Source of the DNA: Pseudomonas sp. N040
Lineage (GTDB): Bacteria > Pseudomonadota > Gammaproteobacteria > Pseudomonadales > Pseudomonadaceae
Assembly (NCBI RefSeq): GCF_015637705.1
Contig: NZ_JADOBE010000002.1
Span: 1 to 64,000 of the forward strand
Direction: 5' to 3'
DNA: 64,000 bases
A program made the position numbers and the translations under genes. The stretch's first letter is position 1. The number at the start of each line of letters is the position of its first letter. The notes beneath the pieces are model-generated. The model searched no databases and was not told the DNA's origin. It saw only the letters and a program-made list of their open reading frames with translations. Shown in pieces: positions 35,786 through 43,182 of the stretch.

Positions 35786-35831
35786 ATATCCCCCAGCCGC
35801 CAGGCGGCGAACCCTTACGATTGAATGCGCA

Positions 35832-36413
35832 TCAGGCGCTCTGGCGTGCCTGTCGCTCGCTGCGCCCTTGCAGGCGGTAGAGCCAGGCAAAGCCTTGCTC
35901 CCACAGCCGATGGCCGGATTTCACATTGATATGCCCGGCTCCCGGCAAAATGACCACTTCACTGCCCCAGCAGTTGGCCAGCCACTGCGCGCGCACAGGC
36001 GTTGCCGCCGAATCGTTGCTCGACCCCACCAGCAGGCTTGGGAAAGGCAGACCCTGAACAGCCAAAGGCGCGAAATTCTCCAGCGCCTGTGGGCAATCCG
36101 CACGCTCGACGTCTGCCGGCGCGACCAGCAAGGCCGCGCGAACCTTGGCCAGCGTCTGCGCATCAGCCTGCGCCGCCCAATGCGCAATGGTGACGCAGCC
36201 CAGGCTGTGGCCGATCAGAATCACCGGTGCCGGGGCTTCTTCGATGGCGCGTTGCACGGCGGCAATCCAGTCGCCCTTCTGCGGCTGCAGCCAATCCGTT
36301 GGTTGTATCCGCGAAGCGGAGGGCAACACGCTCTGCCAGTGGGATTGCCAGTGCGCGTCGGGTGAGCCCTGCCAACCGGGAACAATCAGGTAATGCAAAG
36401 CTGAATCGGTCAT
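35832..36413 (-). CDS. Alpha/beta hydrolase of the RBBP9/YdeN family
   Basis: A 193-residue predicted serine hydrolase with IVPGWQGS near residues 10-17, the nucleophile motif GHSLG near 69-73, SSNDSAAT carrying the aspartate and GAGHIN carrying the histidine. It is homologous to the hydrolase at 11331. It is in the same direction as the AAA+ gene 46 nt downstream, so the two probably share a transcript reading away from oscA. The substrate is unknown. Confidence 0.88.
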   Translation of the reverse strand: MTDSALHYLIVPGWQGSPDAHWQSHWQSVLPSASRIQPTDWLQPQKGDWIAAVQRAIEEAPAPVILIGHSLGCVTIAHWAAQADAQTLAKVRAALLVAPADVERADCPQALENFAPLAVQGLPFPSLLVGSSNDSAATPVRAQWLANCWGSEVVILPGAGHINVKSGHRLWEQGFAWLYRLQGRSERQARQSA

Positions 36414-36449
36414 GCAGCATCTCCGCCTGGGTACTTTTGGCGGAGTCTA

Positions 36450-36657
36450 GGCACAGCGAGTTAGTTCTCAAAAGAATATAAAACTATTTGCTTATACAAA
36501 TATGTTCATTCGTTCAACGCAGCAATATCGACTTCTTCATATTCTATTAGGTTCTAATCTAATCAATAAATAGTATTTTTAAGTATTACAAAACGCGACC
36601 TACTATGCGCTCCACGCCGACAGCTGCCCTGTCAGCGGTGACGAACTGGAGAGAATC
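36450..36657. promoter_or_regulatory. AT-rich divergent promoter region of hydrolase and oscA
   Basis: About 150 nt of unusually AT-rich sequence (36465-36590) separates the two divergent genes. It contains ATTAG-GTT-CTAAT (36546-36558) and several TATA-like hexamers. By analogy with other sulfate-starvation loci, CysB sites are expected here. I cannot assign exact sites. Confidence 0.5.
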
Positions 36658-36843
36658 ATGAGCGCCCCGCATGAGCATCCTGCGGACGATCAGGACGAAA
36701 ACAGCATTCTGCGCGAGATAGTTCGCGCACTGCAGGGTCTGCGCTTTGGTGCGGTGGAAATCACCGTACACAACAGCCAGATCGTCCAGATCGAACGCAA
36801 GGAAAAGATACGCCTGCAAGCGGCGCCAAACCGCCAGGCCTGA
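36658..36843 (+). CDS. oscA: Sulfur-starvation protein OscA (DUF2292/YezD family)
   Basis: A 61-residue cytoplasmic protein whose core ENSILREIVRALQGLRFG and VEITVHNSQIVQIERKEK match OscA of pseudomonads. OscA was described for organosulfur use and chromate tolerance and is normally found upstream of sbp-cysTWA, as here. TGGAGAGAATC gives the ribosome site. Expression is expected under sulfate limitation. Its molecular role is not known. Confidence 0.93.
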   Translation: MSAPHEHPADDQDENSILREIVRALQGLRFGAVEITVHNSQIVQIERKEKIRLQAAPNRQA

Positions 36844-36877
36844 ACAACAGCCCGACTGGACCACCAGAGGGCGTGCA

Positions 36878-36973
36878 ATGAACCGAGCCAACTACTGGAA
36901 GAGCCCGACCATGAACACGCACCTCAACACTGCTCCCCATCTGTGCCGATGTTTCCGGCGAATGTGTCGCTAG
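36878..36973 (+). CDS. Candidate 31-residue leader peptide with clustered cysteines
   Basis: A short frame between oscA and sbp with GAGGG 7-11 nt before the ATG. An internal ATG at 36911 also has a good ribosome site, GGAAGAG. The C-terminal end reads CRCFRRMCR, three cysteine and four arginine codons in nine. A small hairpin GTGTC-GCTA-GACAC spans the stop codon. This is the layout expected of a cysteine-sensing leader ORF in front of a sulfate transport operon. Translation is not proven. Confidence 0.55.
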   Translation: MNRANYWKSPTMNTHLNTAPHLCRCFRRMCR

Positions 36974-37016
36974 ACACCCTCGCACCAAATACATCGCAAG
37001 CCCCATACAGATGAAA

Positions 37017-37034
37017 CGTACCCGCAGCGGTACG
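37017..37034 (+). promoter_or_regulatory. Hairpin just upstream of the sbp ribosome site
   Basis: CGTACC and GGTACG form a 6-bp stem with a CGCAGC loop, ending 3 nt before AAGGAG, the sbp Shine-Dalgarno. It could affect initiation or form part of a leader-controlled structure with the short ORF at 36878. Confidence 0.45.
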
Positions 37035-37048
37035 CCAAGGAGTAACAC

Positions 37049-38047
37049 ATGTCCATTCGCAAACTGAGCCTGTCGCTGATCACCGCCGCCCTGTTCGCCG
37101 CGCCGGCACTGGCTGAAACCACCCTGCTCAACGTGTCCTACGACCCGACCCGCGAGCTGTACAGCGAATACAACGCTGCCTTCAACAAACACTGGACCGC
37201 CGCTGGTAACGAAGCCGTGAAAGTCCAGCAATCCCACGGCGGCTCGGGCAAACAGGCCCGCGCCGTGATCGATGGCCTGCAGGCTGACGTAGTGACGCTG
37301 GCCCTGGCTGGCGACATCGATGAGCTGCACAAGATCGGCAAGCTGATCCCGGAAAACTGGCAGACCCGCCTGCCGCAAGCCAGCACGCCTTACACCTCGA
37401 CCATCGTGTTTCTGGTGCGCAAGGGCAACCCCAAAGGCATCAAAGACTGGGGTGATCTGACCAAGGAAGGCGTGGAAGTGATCACGCCGAACCCGAAAAC
37501 CTCCGGTGGTGCACGCTGGAACTTCCTCGCTGCCTGGGCCTGGGCCCAGCAGCATTACGGCAGCGAAGCCAAGGCCCAGGAGTACGTGAAAGCGCTCTAC
37601 CAGCACGTCCCTGTTCTGGATACCGGCGCCCGTGGCTCGACCATCACCTTCGTCAACAACAACATTGGTGACGTGCTGCTGGCCTGGGAAAACGAAGCCT
37701 TCCTCGCGCTTAAAGAAGAAGGTGGCAAGAACTTCGAAATCGTCGCGCCAAGCCTGTCCATCCTGGCTGAGCCGCCGGTGACTGTCGTCGACAAGAACGT
37801 TGAGAAGCATGGCACCCGCAAAGTCGCTGAAGCCTATCTGCAGTACCTGTACAGCGATGAAGGCCAGACGATCGCCGCGAAGCACTTCTACCGTCCGCGC
37901 AACGAGAAGGTCGCTGCACAGTTCAGCAAGCAATTCCCGGAGATCAAGCTGGTCACCATCGACAAGGATTTCGGCGGCTGGAAAACCGCGCAACCGAAGT
38001 TCTTCAATGATGGTGGTGTGTTCGACCAGATTTACGCCGCGCAGTAA
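37049..38047 (+). CDS. sbp: Periplasmic sulfate-binding protein
   Basis: Substrate-binding protein of the sulfate/thiosulfate ABC importer, 332 residues. A signal peptide with cleavage after ALA (about residue 22) precedes the family-typical [12 protein letters not shown] segment. [14 protein letters not shown] and TSGGARWN, which line the sulfate site, are present. AAGGAG lies 7 nt before the ATG. Partners are cysT, cysW and cysA downstream. Confidence 0.96.
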   Translation: MSIRKLSLSLITAALFAAPALAETTLLNVSYDPTRELYSEYNAAFNKHWTAAGNEAVKVQQSHGGSGKQARAVIDGLQADVVTLALAGDIDELHKIGKLIPENWQTRLPQASTPYTSTIVFLVRKGNPKGIKDWGDLTKEGVEVITPNPKTSGGARWNFLAAWAWAQQHYGSEAKAQEYVKALYQHVPVLDTGARGSTITFVNNNIGDVLLAWENEAFLALKEEGGKNFEIVAPSLSILAEPPVTVVDKNVEKHGTRKVAEAYLQYLYSDEGQTIAAKHFYRPRNEKVAAQFSKQFPEIKLVTIDKDFGGWKTAQPKFFNDGGVFDQIYAAQ

Positions 38048-38074
38048 GGCATGGAGCAACCGTAGGAGCCAGCC

Positions 38075-38160
38075 CGTAGGGTGGATCACGCTTCACCGAT
38101 CCACCATCGACCTCTCAGAGGGCGCCGTTGGTGGAAGTGCAAAGCGACTTCCACCCTACA
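38075..38160. repeat. Intergenic GTAGGGTGG inverted repeat between sbp and cysT
   Basis: Outer CGTAGGGTGG and CCACCCTACA enclose two hairpins, GGTGGATC..GATCCACC and GGTGGAAGT..ACTTCCACC. The element could lower readthrough from sbp to cysT, so that more binding protein than permease is made. Confidence 0.8.
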
Positions 38161-38209
38161 GCTGACTTGCCCGGTCATTGAGCGTTCCAACGCAGATTAA
38201 GGACAGACA

Positions 38210-39028
38210 ATGTCGCGCCGTATTTCCCCCGTCATACCCGGCTTCGGGCTGACACTGGGCTACACGCTGGTGTACCTCAGTCTGCTGGTGCTGATCCCCC
38301 TCGGCGCCCTGTTTCTTAAAACCAGCGAGCTGAGCTGGGAACAGTTCCTCACGGTAATCAGTTCCCCGCGGGTACTCGCCGCCCTCAAATTAAGTTTCAG
38401 TACCGCCCTGTACGCCGCCCTGCTCAATGGCCTGATCGGCACGTTGCTGGCCTGGGTGCTGGTGCGTTACACCTTCCCCGGCCGCAAGATCATCGACGCC
38501 ATGATCGACCTGCCGTTTGCCCTGCCCACCGCGGTGGCCGGTATCGCCCTCACCGCCCTGTATGCCCCCAGTGGGCTGGTTGGCCAGTTTGCCACCGACC
38601 TCGGTTTCAAGATCGCCTACACCCCGCTGGGCATCACCCTGGCGCTGACCTTCGTCACCCTGCCCTTTGTGGTGCGCACCGTGCAGCCGGTACTGGCCGA
38701 CATCCCGCGTGAAGTCGAAGAAGCCGCGGCCTGTTTGGGCGCCAAACCGCTGCAGGTATTCCGCCACGTGCTGATGCCAGCCCTGTTGCCCGCTTGGCTG
38801 ACCGGTTTTGCGCTGGCCTTTGCCCGCGGCGTCGGCGAGTACGGTTCGGTGATTTTCATCGCCGGCAACATGCCGATGAAGACCGAGATCCTGCCCCTGC
38901 TGATCATGGTCAAGCTCGACCAGTACGACTACACCGGCGCCACCAGCATCGGTGTACTGATGCTGGTGGTCTCCTTCATTTTGCTGCTGCTGATCAACCT
39001 GCTGCAGCGACGCATCGAAACCCCTTGA
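38210..39028 (+). CDS. cysT: Sulfate ABC transporter permease CysT
   Basis: Inner-membrane permease of the sulfate/thiosulfate importer, 272 residues with about six helices. The ABC-coupling EAA loop reads [23 protein letters not shown] near residues 168-190. [14 protein letters not shown] is also typical of the family. It pairs with CysW, which starts 10 nt later after TGAGGAGG. Confidence 0.95.
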   Translation: MSRRISPVIPGFGLTLGYTLVYLSLLVLIPLGALFLKTSELSWEQFLTVISSPRVLAALKLSFSTALYAALLNGLIGTLLAWVLVRYTFPGRKIIDAMIDLPFALPTAVAGIALTALYAPSGLVGQFATDLGFKIAYTPLGITLALTFVTLPFVVRTVQPVLADIPREVEEAAACLGAKPLQVFRHVLMPALLPAWLTGFALAFARGVGEYGSVIFIAGNMPMKTEILPLLIMVKLDQYDYTGATSIGVLMLVVSFILLLLINLLQRRIETP

Positions 39029-39038
39029 GGAGGCTGGT

Positions 39039-39911
39039 ATGACCACTGCAACCCTGACTGCCAGCGCTGCGGCCAACGAAGCCCGTCGCGGCAACATCAT
39101 CGCCCGCCGCGTGCTGATCGCCAGTGCCTGGCTGGCCTTCGCGCTGTTTCTGCTGCTGCCGTTGTACATCGTGCTGTATGAAGCCCTGCAGAAAGGCGTT
39201 GGCACCTTCTTCAGTGCCATCATCGAGCCGGACACCATCTCGGCGCTGAAGCTTACGCTGCTCGCCGTTGGCATCTCGGTGCCACTCAACCTGGTATTCG
39301 GCGTGTCCGCTGCCTGGTGTGTGAGCAAGTACGAATTCACCGGCAAGAGCCTGCTGGTAACCCTGATTGACCTGCCGTTCTCGGTCTCGCCGGTAATCGC
39401 CGGCCTGATCTATGTGCTGCTGTTCGGCGCCCAGGGCTACTTCGGCCCCTGGCTGCAGGAACACGATATCCAGATCATCTTTGCCGTACCCGGCATCGTG
39501 CTGGCCACCATCTTTGTCACCGTGCCCTTTGTTGCTCGTGAGCTGATTCCGCTGATGCAGGAACAAGGCACCCAGGAAGAAGAAGCCGCGCGCCTGCTCG
39601 GTGCCAACGGCTGGCAGATGTTCTGGCACGTCACGCTGCCGAACATCAAGTGGGGCCTGATCTACGGCGTGGTGCTGTGTACGGCGCGGGCCATGGGCGA
39701 GTTTGGCGCGGTGTCAGTGGTGTCCGGGCACATCCGCGGCCTGACCAACACCCTGCCGCTGCAAGTCGAGATTCTCTACAACGAATACAACCACGTCGCT
39801 GCCTTCAGCGTCGCCAGCCTGCTGCTGATCCTGGCGCTGTTCATCCTGCTGCTCAAGCAGTGGAGCGAAGAACGTTTGTCCCGCCTGAAGTCAGCCGGGG
39901 ATGAGGAATAG
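39039..39911 (+). CDS. cysW: Sulfate ABC transporter permease CysW
   Basis: Second permease of the importer, 290 residues, with [21 protein letters not shown] as the coupling loop near 182-202 and [13 protein letters not shown] after it. The stop codon TAG is the last three bases before a 267-bp inverted-repeat insert that separates it from cysA. In most relatives cysW and cysA are nearly adjacent. Confidence 0.95.
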   Translation: MTTATLTASAAANEARRGNIIARRVLIASAWLAFALFLLLPLYIVLYEALQKGVGTFFSAIIEPDTISALKLTLLAVGISVPLNLVFGVSAAWCVSKYEFTGKSLLVTLIDLPFSVSPVIAGLIYVLLFGAQGYFGPWLQEHDIQIIFAVPGIVLATIFVTVPFVARELIPLMQEQGTQEEEAARLLGANGWQMFWHVTLPNIKWGLIYGVVLCTARAMGEFGAVSVVSGHIRGLTNTLPLQVEILYNEYNHVAAFSVASLLLILALFILLLKQWSEERLSRLKSAGDEE

Positions 39912-40178
39912 GAGCCTACCCTTTGGATAAATCGCGTCTGCGCCGGAGACCATTTTTGCGCAGGGCAATGAAGGCGGAGTGAGGTTTGGTTACTCCAAAT
40001 AAACGACAACTGACGCAGCCATGCGGAAAAATGGACCCGGCCCTTCGGGTTGCGCCCCAAAGCACGCCATGCGGCGTTGCGGGGTTTGATAAGGGAATGA
40101 CCATTACCTGCACCCCGCGCCTTGCCTGGCGTGCTTTGGGGCAGCAACGCAAACGCGATTTATCCAAAGGGTAGGCTC
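39912..40178. mobile_element. 267-bp MITE-like element between cysW and cysA
   Basis: Perfect 26-bp terminal inverted repeats begin GAGCCTACCCTTTGGATAAA (39912-39937 and 40153-40178). A second, inner inverted repeat GCCCCAAAGCACGCCA... spans about 40050-40143. No transposase frame is present. No clear target duplication was found, although cysW's stop and cysA's start abut the ends. It interrupts an operon and would fold into a long hairpin in the transcript. Confidence 0.85.
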
Positions 40179-40181
40179 TTC

Positions 40182-41171
40182 ATGTCGATCGAAGTCCGCA
40201 ACATCAGCAAGAACTTCCACGCCTTCCGCGCACTGGACAACATCAATCTGGATATCCGCAGTGGCGAACTGGTGGCCCTGCTCGGCCCGTCCGGCTGCGG
40301 CAAGACCACCCTGCTGCGCATCATCGCCGGGCTGGAAACGCCGGACGCCGGCAACATCGTGTTCCACGGCGAAGATGTCTCCGGGCATGACGTGCGCAAC
40401 CGTAACGTCGGCTTTGTGTTCCAGCACTACGCACTGTTCCGCCACATGACGGTATTCGACAACGTCGCCTTCGGCCTGCGCATGAAACCGAAGAAGGAAC
40501 GCCCGAGCGAAAAGGTGATTGCCGAACGTGTGCACGAACTGCTCAACATGGTGCAGCTCGACTGGCTGTCCGACCGCTATCCGGAGCAACTCTCCGGCGG
40601 CCAGCGCCAGCGTATCGCCTTGGCGCGCGCCCTCGCCGTGCAGCCAAAGGTGCTGCTGCTCGATGAACCGTTCGGTGCACTGGATGCCAAGGTGCGCAAG
40701 GAACTGCGCCGCTGGCTGGCCCGCCTGCACGAGGAAATCCATCTGACCTCGGTGTTCGTCACCCACGACCAGGAAGAAGCCATGGAAGTGGCCGACCGCA
40801 TCGTGGTGATGAACAAGGGCGTGATCGAACAGATCGGCGCCCGCGGCGAGGTCTACGAGAAGCCGGCGAGCGATTTCGTCTACCACTTCTTGGGCGACTC
40901 CAACCGGCTGCACCTGGGCGACGACCAGCACATCCTGTTCCGTCCGCACGAGGTGTCACTGTCGCGCAGCGAGCTGGACGATCACCGTCTGGCCGAAGTA
41001 CGCGACATCCGCCCGCTGGGCGCCATCACCCGGGTGACCCTCAAGGTCAAGGATCAGGACGAGCTGATCGAGGCCGAAGTGGTCAAGGACCACGACAGTC
41101 TGACCGGCCTGATCCGCGGCGAGAGCCTGTTCTTCAAGCCAAGGCCGAGTGTGCCCGGCGCGCTGCGCTGA
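40182..41171 (+). CDS. cysA: Sulfate/thiosulfate ABC transporter ATPase CysA
   Basis: ATPase of the importer, 329 residues: Walker A GPSGCGKT at 35-42, signature LSGGQRQR and Walker B VLLLDEP. The C-terminal regulatory domain (about 240-329) is of the TOBE type. ATG at 40182 is 4 nt past the MITE-like element, and the usual CysA start sequence [10 protein letters not shown] begins there. Its ribosome site AGGGTAGG therefore comes from the element itself. An upstream in-frame start would lie inside the element. Confidence 0.96.
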   Translation: MSIEVRNISKNFHAFRALDNINLDIRSGELVALLGPSGCGKTTLLRIIAGLETPDAGNIVFHGEDVSGHDVRNRNVGFVFQHYALFRHMTVFDNVAFGLRMKPKKERPSEKVIAERVHELLNMVQLDWLSDRYPEQLSGGQRQRIALARALAVQPKVLLLDEPFGALDAKVRKELRRWLARLHEEIHLTSVFVTHDQEEAMEVADRIVVMNKGVIEQIGARGEVYEKPASDFVYHFLGDSNRLHLGDDQHILFRPHEVSLSRSELDDHRLAEVRDIRPLGAITRVTLKVKDQDELIEAEVVKDHDSLTGLIRGESLFFKPRPSVPGALR

Positions 41172-41265
41172 GCGCTGGCACGCCAAACTGCTTTGCCGCG
41201 CTGCGGCTGGCATTCTGCGTGCTCCTCGGTTACACCTGCGGGAACTGGCTTACCCGGGGAAGCCC

Positions 41266-41640
41266 ATGATTTTTCGCCTGGCCGCCGATGCAGTCCTGCT
41301 GCTGCACCTGCTCTTCATCCTGTTCGCCCTGTTCGGCGCGGCGCTGGCGGCCTGCTGGCGCTGGATGCCGCTGCTTCATCTGCCGGCGGCGGCCTGGGGC
41401 TGCTTCGTCGAGCTGAGCGGGCGGGTCTGCCCGCTCACGCCCTGGGAGAATGCGCTGCGCAGCAGGGCGGGCCAGTCCGGTTATACCGAGAGTTTCATCG
41501 AGCACTACCTGCTGGGTGTCATCTACCCGGCCGGCCTCACCCGGGATATCCAGCTGCTGCTGGCCGGTGTGGTGCTGGCGGTCAACCTGCTGCTGTATGG
41601 CTGGTTGCTGTGGCGTGGGCGCAGCCGCATGCGGCGCTAG
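41266..41640 (+). CDS. DUF2784-family membrane protein
   Basis: A 124-residue inner-membrane protein with three or four helices (about residues 5-30, 36-50, 80-115). The WGCFVELSGRVCPLTPWENALR motif is typical of DUF2784. Function is unknown in the family. A GGGGAAGCCC ribosome site precedes the ATG. It follows cysA by 94 nt and may be transcribed with it. Confidence 0.85.
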   Translation: MIFRLAADAVLLLHLLFILFALFGAALAACWRWMPLLHLPAAAWGCFVELSGRVCPLTPWENALRSRAGQSGYTESFIEHYLLGVIYPAGLTRDIQLLLAGVVLAVNLLLYGWLLWRGRSRMRR

Positions 41641-41736
41641 ACGCCCGCAGCCGCATGGCTGGCGCCACTCGACCCATCCTGCAAGCTGCTTGCCGGCCCG
41701 CCAGTTGTTAGCCATAGCTGGCCTGGCGCCCCCCCC

Positions 41737-41780
41737 CTACTCCGCTGGAGTGGGTGGCGTTGAAAGCTCAGCGGTATAGG
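41737..41780 (+). promoter_or_regulatory. Palindromic operator CTACTCC-N3-GGAGTGG, copy 1, with -10 TATAGG
   Basis: The palindrome (41737-41753) recurs at 46093 with 15 of 17 bases identical. TATAGG at 41775-41780 follows after 21 nt. That places the operator centre near -42, the usual activating position for LuxR-type regulators. The MFS start is 98 nt downstream. Confidence 0.75.
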
Positions 41781-41851
41781 ATCCAGCCTTCCAGCATTGC
41801 GCGAACTGCTGAACACACCGCAGCATCCCCCTCTCTCTCCATGGAGAACTC

Positions 41852-43156
41852 GTGGCCATTCCAGTCCCCCTTGCCAACGATCCGACCGATTGCGGTGCCT
41901 ACCCCGTAAGCCGCCGCTATGCATTCATAGTGCTGGCCATGACCTTTGCATTGATGATGTCCGATTACCTGTCGCGCCAGGTCATCAATGCGATTTTCCC
42001 GTTCCTCAAGGCGGACTGGGGGCTCAGTGACACTCAACTCGGCTCCCTGGTGAGTGTCGTGGCCCTCACGGTCGGCCTGATGAGCGTTCCCATCGCGCTG
42101 ATGGCCGATCGCATCGGGCGGGTTAAAAGCGCCACCCTGATGGCGTTGGTCTGGGGCAGCGCCACCATCGCCTGCGGACTCTCCGAAGGCTTCATCATGC
42201 TGCTGGTCTCGCGGGCCCTGGTTGGTCTGGGCGAGGCAGGCTATGCCAGCGCCGGCAGTGCGATCCTGGTCTCGGTATTTCCCGCACGCCTGCACGCCAC
42301 CGTCATCGGCACCTTCCTTGCCGCCGGAATGATCGGCTCGGTACTGGGGGTCATGCTCGGCGGGGTGCTTGCCCAGCATCTGGGCTGGCAAATGGCCTTT
42401 ATCCTGGTCGGCGGTTTCGGCCTGGCGCTGGCGATTGCCTTCCCCATGGTGGTCAAGGAGCCTGCCAAGACTGCCAGCCACGAGGAGGATCAGCCGATCG
42501 CCCTGGGCCGGCTGTTCAAGGGCCTGTTCGGCACACCGACGTTCGTCTTCACCTTTCTTGCCGGTGGCTTCGGCATGTTCGTGCAGGGCTCCATGCTGGC
42601 CTGGATCCCCAGTTACCTGAACCGCTATTACGGCCTCGAACCTTCGACCGCCGGCATGGCCAGCGGCGCCCTGGTCCTTTGCGCCGGCGTGGGCATGATT
42701 ATCGGAGGCCGGCTGGTCGACTTGTTCAGTGTGCGCAACAAGGTCAACCGCTTGCGCATCTCGATGGCCTACGGCCTGTTTTCGGCAGTTACCTTCCTGC
42801 TGGCCTTCAGCTGCCCGCCGGGCTGGCTGCAAATCGTGCTGATCGGACTCGGGCTGACCCTGTGCACCAGCTTCGTCGGCCCGGCATCGGCGGTGATCAT
42901 CGATATCACCCCGCGGTCGATCCACGCGACCAGTTTTGCCGTACTCGCCCTGTCCTATTCCCTGATCGGCCTGGCGCCGGGTCCGTTCCTGACCGGCTGG
43001 CTGGGGGATCTGACCGAGCTTTCCACGGCCCTGCAGGTAGTGCCTGTTGCCGGGCTGATCTCGGCGCTGTTTTTCTTCCTGGCATCCAGAACCTACCACA
43101 AGGACACCGAGCGGACGCCCTACAGCCGCTACCAGCCGGCGGCCGAAGGCGTGTAG
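41852..43156 (+). CDS. MFS transporter, probable uptake carrier (copy 2)
   Basis: A 434-residue major facilitator homologous to that at 19280: both share SDY-SRQV-NA at the end of helix 1, ADR-GRVKSATLMA in loop 2-3 and VSVFPAR in the middle of the N-half. The start is GTG with GGAGA 4-8 nt upstream. It is convergent with the MalT-type regulator gene and has the palindromic operator in front. The related transporter sits beside related dioxygenases, so both probably import organic acids or sulfonates. Confidence 0.9.
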   Translation: MAIPVPLANDPTDCGAYPVSRRYAFIVLAMTFALMMSDYLSRQVINAIFPFLKADWGLSDTQLGSLVSVVALTVGLMSVPIALMADRIGRVKSATLMALVWGSATIACGLSEGFIMLLVSRALVGLGEAGYASAGSAILVSVFPARLHATVIGTFLAAGMIGSVLGVMLGGVLAQHLGWQMAFILVGGFGLALAIAFPMVVKEPAKTASHEEDQPIALGRLFKGLFGTPTFVFTFLAGGFGMFVQGSMLAWIPSYLNRYYGLEPSTAGMASGALVLCAGVGMIIGGRLVDLFSVRNKVNRLRISMAYGLFSAVTFLLAFSCPPGWLQIVLIGLGLTLCTSFVGPASAVIIDITPRSIHATSFAVLALSYSLIGLAPGPFLTGWLGDLTELSTALQVVPVAGLISALFFFLASRTYHKDTERTPYSRYQPAAEGV

Positions 43157-43166
43157 CCGATAGCCT

Positions 43167-43182
43167 GACTGAGCGCTCAGTC
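43167..43182. terminator. Palindrome between convergent genes
   Basis: GACTGAGCGCTCAGTC is a perfect 16-bp palindrome that includes the stop codon of the regulator on the - strand and lies 10 nt after the MFS stop. It has no T-run, so termination in either direction is only possible, not shown. Confidence 0.4.

Noticed and set aside
39900-40190. Target-site duplication flanking the MITE-like element
   Set aside because: The bases outside the terminal repeats (ending GGAATAG and starting TTCATG) do not match, so no duplication can be claimed.
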